Below, piece after piece: positions 6,100 to 9,465 of a stretch of 9,465 nucleotides of DNA. The notes beneath the pieces are model-generated. The model was not told the origin of the DNA and made no database searches. It was given only the letters and a program-made list of their open reading frames with translations. Position 1 is the stretch's first letter, and each line of letters opens with the position of its first letter. This stretch comes from JACRBT01 sp964474285. GTDB taxonomy: Bacteria; Chloroflexota; Dehalococcoidia; Tepidiformales; Tepidiformaceae. Position numbers and translations under genes: made by a program. The stretch lies in NCBI GenBank assembly GCA_964474285.1, contig CAYYSD010000120.1:1-9465 (forward strand), in the 5' to 3' direction.

Positions 6100-6405
6100 G
6101 TGGCATCCAAAGGCATTGTGGGCCGAGACCTGCGCCGGCGTGAGCTTCACGACAAGTTCGCTCCGCGCAGGGCCGAACTCAAGAAGGAACTGACGAAGGC
6201 CTGGGGGGACCCGGAGACGGTGGCGCAGTTGTATGCGGAGTTGCGGAAGCTGCCGTTGAACAGCAGCCCGACGCGGCTCCATAACCGCGACTTCGTCACG
6301 GGCCGGCCAAAGGCCTATATCCGGAAGTTCGGTCTTTCGCGCATCACCTTCCGGGAGCTTGCCCACCGCGGCATGCTGCCCGGCGTCACCAAGTCCAGCT
6401 GGTAA
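6100..6405 (+). CDS. rpsN: 30S ribosomal protein S14, long cysteine-free type
   Basis: This is a 101-residue S14 of the long form. S14 lies in the 30S head beside S3, S10 and S19 and assembles late. Two types are known: a short zinc-binding form of about 61 residues with two CxxC pairs, and a long zinc-free form of about 90 to 101 residues. This one is zinc-free. It has no cysteine, and the conserved C-terminal part (TGRPKAYIRKFGLSRITFRE, then LAHRGMLPGVTKSSW) has Ser and Thr where the zinc form has the second Cys pair. The start is GTG, fixed by a perfect AGGAGG. The gap to rplE is 9 bases and to rpsH 31 bases. Confidence 0.96.
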   Translation: MASKGIVGRDLRRRELHDKFAPRRAELKKELTKAWGDPETVAQLYAELRKLPLNSSPTRLHNRDFVTGRPKAYIRKFGLSRITFRELAHRGMLPGVTKSSW

Positions 6406-6423
6406 GTGCGGCAGCAAACGCCA

Positions 6424-6430
6424 GAGGGGA
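6424..6430 (+). promoter_or_regulatory. Ribosome binding site deciding the rpsH start (GAGGGGA)
   Basis: This purine-rich site is 6 bases before the ATG at 6437 and only 1 base before another ATG at 6432, which would give just Met-Leu-stop. It also argues against the in-frame ATG at 6359 inside rpsN. The S8 start at 6437 follows from it. Confidence 0.75.
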
Positions 6431-6436
6431 AATGCT

Positions 6437-6841
6437 ATGAACGTCAGTGATCCCATCGCCGATATGCTCACACGGCTTCGCAACGCGGTTTCTTCGCGCC
6501 ATGAAGCGGTGACGATGCCGGCTTCGAAGATGAAAGTGGCCATCGCCCAGGTCCTCAAGGAAGAGGGCTTCATCCGCGACTTCGCCGTCGTGGAGGAAGA
6601 GGGCAAGGCTCAGCCGAACCTGAAGGTGGAGCTCAACTATGGCGGCCGCAAGCAGCCAGTCCTGAACGGGCTGCAGCGGGTCAGCAAGCCGGGCCTGCGG
6701 GTCTACGTGCAGCGGCGGGAGATCCCGCGGGTGTACGGCGGGCTGGGCATCGCCATTCTTTCCACGCCGAAAGGCATCATGACCGGGCAGGAAGCCCGCC
6801 GCCAGGAAGTTGGCGGCGAGATCCTGTGCTACGTCTGGTAG
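6437..6841 (+). CDS. rpsH: 30S ribosomal protein S8
   Basis: This 134-residue S8 has normal length (about 130). S8 binds helix 21 of 16S rRNA in the central domain and is needed for assembly of the 30S platform. In E. coli it is also the translational repressor of the spc operon. The start MNVSDPIADMLTRLRNA and the end STPKGIMTGQEARRQEVGGE followed by ILCYVW are unmistakable. An upstream in-frame ATG at 6359 would add 26 residues encoded by rpsN and the gap, unlike any S8, so the ATG at 6437 is chosen. The gene follows the longest gap in the window (31 bases). Its TAG stop is embedded in the ribosome binding site of rplF. Confidence 0.97.
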   Translation: MNVSDPIADMLTRLRNAVSSRHEAVTMPASKMKVAIAQVLKEEGFIRDFAVVEEEGKAQPNLKVELNYGGRKQPVLNGLQRVSKPGLRVYVQRREIPRVYGGLGIAILSTPKGIMTGQEARRQEVGGEILCYVW

Positions 6842-6845
6842 GAGG
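6840..6845 (+). promoter_or_regulatory. Ribosome binding site of rplF (AGGAGG), overlapping the rpsH stop
   Basis: A perfect AGGAGG sits 5 bases before the rplF ATG and includes the last two bases of the rpsH TAG stop. It lies in the same 10-base context, TAGGAGGACG, as the rpsN site. Confidence 0.85.
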
Positions 6846-6850
6846 ACGAG

Positions 6851-7396
6851 ATGTCACGTATCGGCCGCCAGCCAGTCGCAGTCGCAAGCGGCGTCGAAAT
6901 CAACATCGGCGATGACAATGCTGTCACGGTGAAAGGCCCGCGAGGGTCGCTCAGCCGCCAATTCCCACCGACGGTCATCCTCGAACGCGAAGATGGCCAG
7001 GTGGTGGTGCGCCGCCCGAACGACGAGGGCAAGCAGCGGGCGCTGCACGGGCTTTCCCGAACGCTCCTCAACAACATGGTGGTGGGCGTCACGACGGGGT
7101 TTACGAAGACGCTGGAAGTGCAGGGCGTGGGCTATCGAGCGCAGATCCAGGGGACCAGCCTGCAGCTCGCGCTTGGCTTCTCCCACCCTGTGGTGGTGGC
7201 GCCGCCAACCGGCATCACGTTCGCTGTGGAAGGCCCCCGCATCCACGTGCAGGGCAATGACAAGGAACAGGTGGGCCAGGTCGCGGCGAACATTCGCAAG
7301 CTGCGTCCCCCGGAGCCTTACAAGGGCAAGGGCATTCGCTATTCAGGCGAACGCGTGCGGCGCAAGGCCGGCAAGACCGGAAAGGTGGGCAAGTAA
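6851..7396 (+). CDS. rplF: 50S ribosomal protein L6
   Basis: This 181-residue L6 is of standard length (about 177 to 183). L6 consists of two related domains and lies near the base of the L7/L12 stalk and the sarcin-ricin loop, beside the factor-binding site. The N-terminus (MSRIGRQPVAVASGVEI) and TVKGPRGSLSRQF are typical. The middle contains GVTTGFTKTLEVQGVGYRAQ and LALGFSHPVVV, and the second domain ends with the near-invariant AANIRKLRPPEPYKGKGIRY. A lysine-rich tail closes the protein. It has its own strong ribosome binding site, and its TAA abuts the rplR ATG. Confidence 0.98.
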   Translation: MSRIGRQPVAVASGVEINIGDDNAVTVKGPRGSLSRQFPPTVILEREDGQVVVRRPNDEGKQRALHGLSRTLLNNMVVGVTTGFTKTLEVQGVGYRAQIQGTSLQLALGFSHPVVVAPPTGITFAVEGPRIHVQGNDKEQVGQVAANIRKLRPPEPYKGKGIRYSGERVRRKAGKTGKVGK

Positions 7397-7762
7397 ATGA
7401 GCCAGACGACGAGCATCCTCGCTCGCAAGCGGCGCCATGCTCGCGTCCGCAAGCGCGTGGTCGGCACCGAGCAGCGCCCGCGCCTGAACGTGTTCCGGAG
7501 CGCTTCGCATATCTACGCACAGGTCATCGACGATGGCACGGGCCGGACGCTGGCGGCCGCGAGCGACACTGACAAGGCGCTCGCGAGCGAGTTCGAAGGC
7601 AAGACCAAAACGGAACGCGCGACGGCGGTCGGCAAGGCCATCGCCGAGCGCGCGAAGGCGGCCGGGGTTGAACTGGTTGTGTTCGATCGCGGCGGCTTCC
7701 TCTACCACGGACGTGTTCGAGCGCTTGCGGAAGCGGCGCGCGAAGCGGGATTGGGTATCTAA
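7397..7762 (+). CDS. rplR: 50S ribosomal protein L18
   Basis: This 121-residue L18 has normal length (117 to 122). L18 binds 5S rRNA and, with L5, delivers it to the 50S central protuberance. A strongly basic N-terminal arm (ARKRRHARVRKRV) is followed by RPRLNVFRSASHIYAQVIDD and the closing signature VVFDRGGFLYHGRVRALAEA, ending AREAGLGI. The ATG abuts the rplF stop, and AAAGGTG at 7381 to 7387, within the last codons of rplF, is the probable ribosome binding site. rpsE follows with no gap. Confidence 0.98.
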   Translation: MSQTTSILARKRRHARVRKRVVGTEQRPRLNVFRSASHIYAQVIDDGTGRTLAAASDTDKALASEFEGKTKTERATAVGKAIAERAKAAGVELVVFDRGGFLYHGRVRALAEAAREAGLGI

Positions 7763-8263
7763 ATGAGCCAGTACGAACGAAGCCAACAGGAAGACCTCAC
7801 CGAGAAGGTGATCTACATCAACCGCGTGGCGAAGGTGGTGAAAGGCGGCCGCCGATTCAGCTTCAGCGCGCTCATCGTGGTGGGCGATGGCAATGGCAGT
7901 GTCGGCATCGGTTTGGGCAAGGCGAACGAGGTGCCGGAAGCTATCCGCAAGGGGGCGACGCTCGCCCGCAAGACGATGGTCCGCATCCCGATGAAGGGCG
8001 GCACGATCGCGCATCCGCTGCTGGCGGAATACAGTGCGGCCCGCGTGATGATGAAGCCGGCCAGCCATGGCACGGGGGTCATCGCCGGCGGCGCGGTGCG
8101 CGCGATCATGGAATCGGCGGGCGTGACCGACATCCTGGCGAAATCGCTCGGAAGCCGGAACCCGATCAATGTGGCACGTGCGACGCTCCAGGGGCTGTCT
8201 TCGCTGCAGGACCCGGAAGGCGCCCGCGCCCGGCGGTTGGCGCTGGCACAGGCGGCGAAGTAA
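7763..8263 (+). CDS. rpsE: 30S ribosomal protein S5
   Basis: This 166-residue S5 matches the E. coli length (167). S5 lies on the solvent side of the 30S body near S4 and S8. It affects decoding accuracy, and with S3 and S4 surrounds the mRNA entry site. Its N-terminal double-stranded-RNA-binding-like domain spans about residues 15 to 78 (VIYINRVAKVVKGGRRFSFS, VGDGNGSVGIGLGKANEVPE). The C-terminal domain includes PASHGTGVIAGGAVRAIMES and KSLGSRNPINVARAT. Gly28 and Gly29 in the conserved KVVKGGRR loop, where spectinomycin-resistance changes occur in other bacteria, look unaltered. The ATG abuts the rplR stop with only a weak binding site, so coupling is likely. TAATG links it to rpmD. Confidence 0.98.
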   Translation: MSQYERSQQEDLTEKVIYINRVAKVVKGGRRFSFSALIVVGDGNGSVGIGLGKANEVPEAIRKGATLARKTMVRIPMKGGTIAHPLLAEYSAARVMMKPASHGTGVIAGGAVRAIMESAGVTDILAKSLGSRNPINVARATLQGLSSLQDPEGARARRLALAQAAK

Positions 8264-8451
8264 TGAGCATGCTGCACATCACCTATCGCAAGAGCGCCAT
8301 CGGCTACAAGCAGGACCAGAAGGACACGATCAAGAAGCTGGGACTCCGCCGCCTGAACCAGACGGTGGCGCATGAAGATTCAGAGGCTATCCGCGGGATG
8401 GTCGCCAAGGTGACCCACCTCGTGGATGTCCGTGAAGGAGAGGCGTCATGA
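8263..8451 (+). CDS. rpmD: 50S ribosomal protein L30
   Basis: This 62-residue protein is L30, a small 50S protein of about 60 residues that binds 23S rRNA through a compact ferredoxin-like fold. The signature is LHITYRKSAIGYKQDQKDTI followed by LGLRRLNQTVAHEDSEAIRG and the closing VTHLVDV. The ATG at 8263 overlaps the rpsE TAA by 1 base. A second in-frame ATG at 8269 would shorten it by two residues and cannot be excluded. L30 is absent from some bacterial lineages but is intact here. Its TGA overlaps the rplO ATG by 4 bases. Confidence 0.97.
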   Translation: MSMLHITYRKSAIGYKQDQKDTIKKLGLRRLNQTVAHEDSEAIRGMVAKVTHLVDVREGEAS

Positions 8452-8927
8452 GAATCGACGCGAGCGAACTCGCGCCCGATCCCGGGGCGACGCATTCCAG
8501 GAAGCGCGTGGGCCGTGGCAACGGCAGCGGCCACGGCACGTATTCCGGCAAGGGCCTCAAGGGCCAGAAGTCGCGTTCGGGCAAAAGCGTCGGTCTGCAC
8601 TTCGAAGGCGGACAGGCGCCGCTTTCGCGCAAGCTCCACGTGCTTCGCGGCTTCAACAACAAGTGGCGGACGGAATATCAGCCGATCAACCTGGCTGCGC
8701 TCGACCGCTTCGAGGCGGGGACGACGGTGACGCCGGAACTGCTGCGCGATACAGGCATGCTCAAGCACCTCCGCAACCCGGTGAAGGTGCTGGGCGACGG
8801 CGCGATTTCGAAGAAGCTCGACGTTGTCGCGCACAGGTTCAGCGCGTCGGCGAAGGCGGCGATTGAAGCTGCCGGCGGTACGGCGACGGCTCTCACGGCC
8901 GGGAGCGACGAGGAAGCCAGCTCATGA
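8448..8927 (+). CDS. rplO: 50S ribosomal protein L15
   Basis: This 159-residue L15 is slightly longer than E. coli L15 (144). L15 is a late-assembling 50S protein with a long, glycine- and lysine-rich N-terminal extension that threads into 23S rRNA. That extension is seen as KRVGRGNGSGHGTYSGKGLK followed by GQKSRSGKSVGLHFEGGQAP at about residues 19 to 58. The compact C-terminal domain follows, with KVLGDGAISKKLDVVAHRFS and AKAAIEAAGG. A short acidic tail (GSDEEASS) closes it. AAGGAG at 8435 to 8440 is 7 bases before the ATG, which overlaps rpmD by 4 bases. The stop overlaps the secY ATG by 4 bases. Confidence 0.98.
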   Translation: MRIDASELAPDPGATHSRKRVGRGNGSGHGTYSGKGLKGQKSRSGKSVGLHFEGGQAPLSRKLHVLRGFNNKWRTEYQPINLAALDRFEAGTTVTPELLRDTGMLKHLRNPVKVLGDGAISKKLDVVAHRFSASAKAAIEAAGGTATALTAGSDEEASS

Positions 8928-9465
8928 CGGCACAGGCGGCATCGCGGCCGAAGCTCATGCAGGCAATGCTTGACGCCTTCCGCCAGGAAGACGTCCGGCG
9001 GAAGCTTATCTTCACGCTCGCGATGCTGGTCGTGTTCCGGTTCGTGGCGCACGTTCCCGTGCCCAACGTGGACCGGGACAACCTGGAGCTCGCGTTCAAC
9101 CAGAGTTCGCTGCTTGATTTCCTGAGCATCTTCTCCGGTGGGGCGCTCCAAAACCTGAGCGTGGCGGCGCTCGGCGTCTACCCATACATCACGGCCTCGA
9201 TCATTGTCCAGATTGTCACCCCGCTTGTTCCACAGCTGCGTTCGCTGCAGGAAGAGGGCGAGCAGGGCCGGCGGCGCATCCAGGTGTACACCCACTGGCT
9301 TGCCGTGCCGATGGCGTTCGTGCAGGGCTATGGCCAGATCGTCTTCATCAACTCCCAGAGCGGGGCGCCGGTCATCAGCGATTTCGGCTTTTCGAACGAC
9401 ATGATGGGCACGTTCGCGACGTTGTTTACGCTGGCCGCGGGGACCATGTTCCTCGTCTGGATCGG
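8924..9465 (+). CDS. secY: Preprotein translocase subunit SecY (N-terminal part, cut by window end)
   Basis: The reading frame stays open to the window end, giving 180 codons of a protein usually about 420 to 450 residues long. SecY is the pore subunit of the SecYEG channel in the cytoplasmic membrane and exports or inserts proteins delivered by SecA or the ribosome. Residues 17 to 27 form the amphipathic start (DAFRQEDVRRK), and the first membrane helix spans about 28 to 43, followed by VPVPNVD. The plug region is near residues 62 to 78 (SLLDFLSIFSGGALQNL), then the second helix starts at GVYPYITASIIVQ. The cytosolic loop EEGEQGRRRIQVYTHWL (110 to 126) is typical. ATG overlaps the rplO stop by 4 bases (ATGA), tying it into the spc operon as in most bacteria. 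Confidence 0.97.
   Translation, partial: MTAQAASRPKLMQAMLDAFRQEDVRRKLIFTLAMLVVFRFVAHVPVPNVDRDNLELAFNQSSLLDFLSIFSGGALQNLSVAALGVYPYITASIIVQIVTPLVPQLRSLQEEGEQGRRRIQVYTHWLAVPMAFVQGYGQIVFINSQSGAPVISDFGFSNDMMGTFATLFTLAAGTMFLVWI

Noticed and set aside
6395..6402. Palindrome CCAGCTGG near the rpsN stop, considered as a terminator or operator
   Set aside because: It is only 8 bases with no loop and no T-run, and it encodes the conserved SSW end of S14.
6359..6436. Possible upstream start for S8 at 6359
   Set aside because: The added 26 residues come from the other frame of rpsN and the gap, while MNVSDPIADML at 6437 is the standard S8 N-terminus.
4948..6606. A 552-codon open frame on the - strand spanning rplN, rplX, rplE, rpsN and rpsH
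   Set aside because: It is antisense to five certain genes. Its Arg/His/Leu-rich product resembles no family I know, and long antisense frames are expected in GC-rich DNA with biased third positions. Conservation of the frame in relatives would be needed to revive it.
7343..8068. A 241-codon open frame on the - strand opposite rplF, rplR and rpsE
   Set aside because: It covers three well-supported genes, has no recognisable domain and matches the GC-bias shadow pattern.
1..9465. Hidden novel system, mobile element, CRISPR array, tRNA or extra gene within the cluster
   Set aside because: Every interval is filled by canonical ribosomal protein genes in standard order, with at most 31 bases between them, so there is no room for an additional locus and none was seen on the other strand.

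Overview
The window is a continuous stretch of the bacterial S10-spc ribosomal protein cluster, all on the + strand. It begins in the last codons of rpsJ (S10) and ends inside secY. Complete genes in between, in order, are rplC, rplD, rplW, rplB, rpsS, rplV, rpsC, rplP, rpmC, rpsQ, rplN, rplX, rplE, rpsN, rpsH, rplF, rplR, rpsE, rpmD and rplO. This is the canonical gene order, with no inserted, missing, broken or mobile gene.

The sequence is GC-rich. Several family signatures (L15 with GHGTYSGKGLKGQKSRSG, SecY with YTHWLAVP followed by QGYGQ, S5 with VIYINRVAKVVKGGRR, L23 opening with HPYGVLLRPIITEKST) look most like Chloroflexota, perhaps a Dehalococcoidia or Tepidiforma-like lineage. That placement is from memory of family patterns, not a search, and is only moderately certain.

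The layout is extremely compact: about 74 non-coding bases in the whole window, the longest gap being 31 bases between rpsN and rpsH. Most junctions are 4-base overlaps (ATGA or GTGA), 1-base overlaps (TAATG or TAGTG), direct abutments (TAAATG) or gaps of 2 to 3 bases. Only rpsS, rpsN, rpsH and rplF have a leader of 9 bases or more, each with a strong purine-rich ribosome binding site. No internal promoter or terminator was recognised. The S10 and spc blocks, which are separate operons in E. coli, are joined here by a 4-base rpsQ/rplN overlap, so the window reads as one co-transcribed, translationally coupled unit.

The products build both ribosomal subunits: S3, S14 and S19 in the 30S head, S5, S8 and S17 in the body, L3, L4, L22, L23, L24 and L29 around the tunnel and its exit, L2, L14 and L16 at functional interfaces, and L5 and L18 in the central protuberance. 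SecY forms the membrane channel that receives exported chains from the tunnel exit. I found no novel system. The points worth a second look are small: a cysteine-free S14, charged C-terminal tails on S3 and S17, a histidine cluster in the L4 loop, and the pattern of ribosome binding sites.
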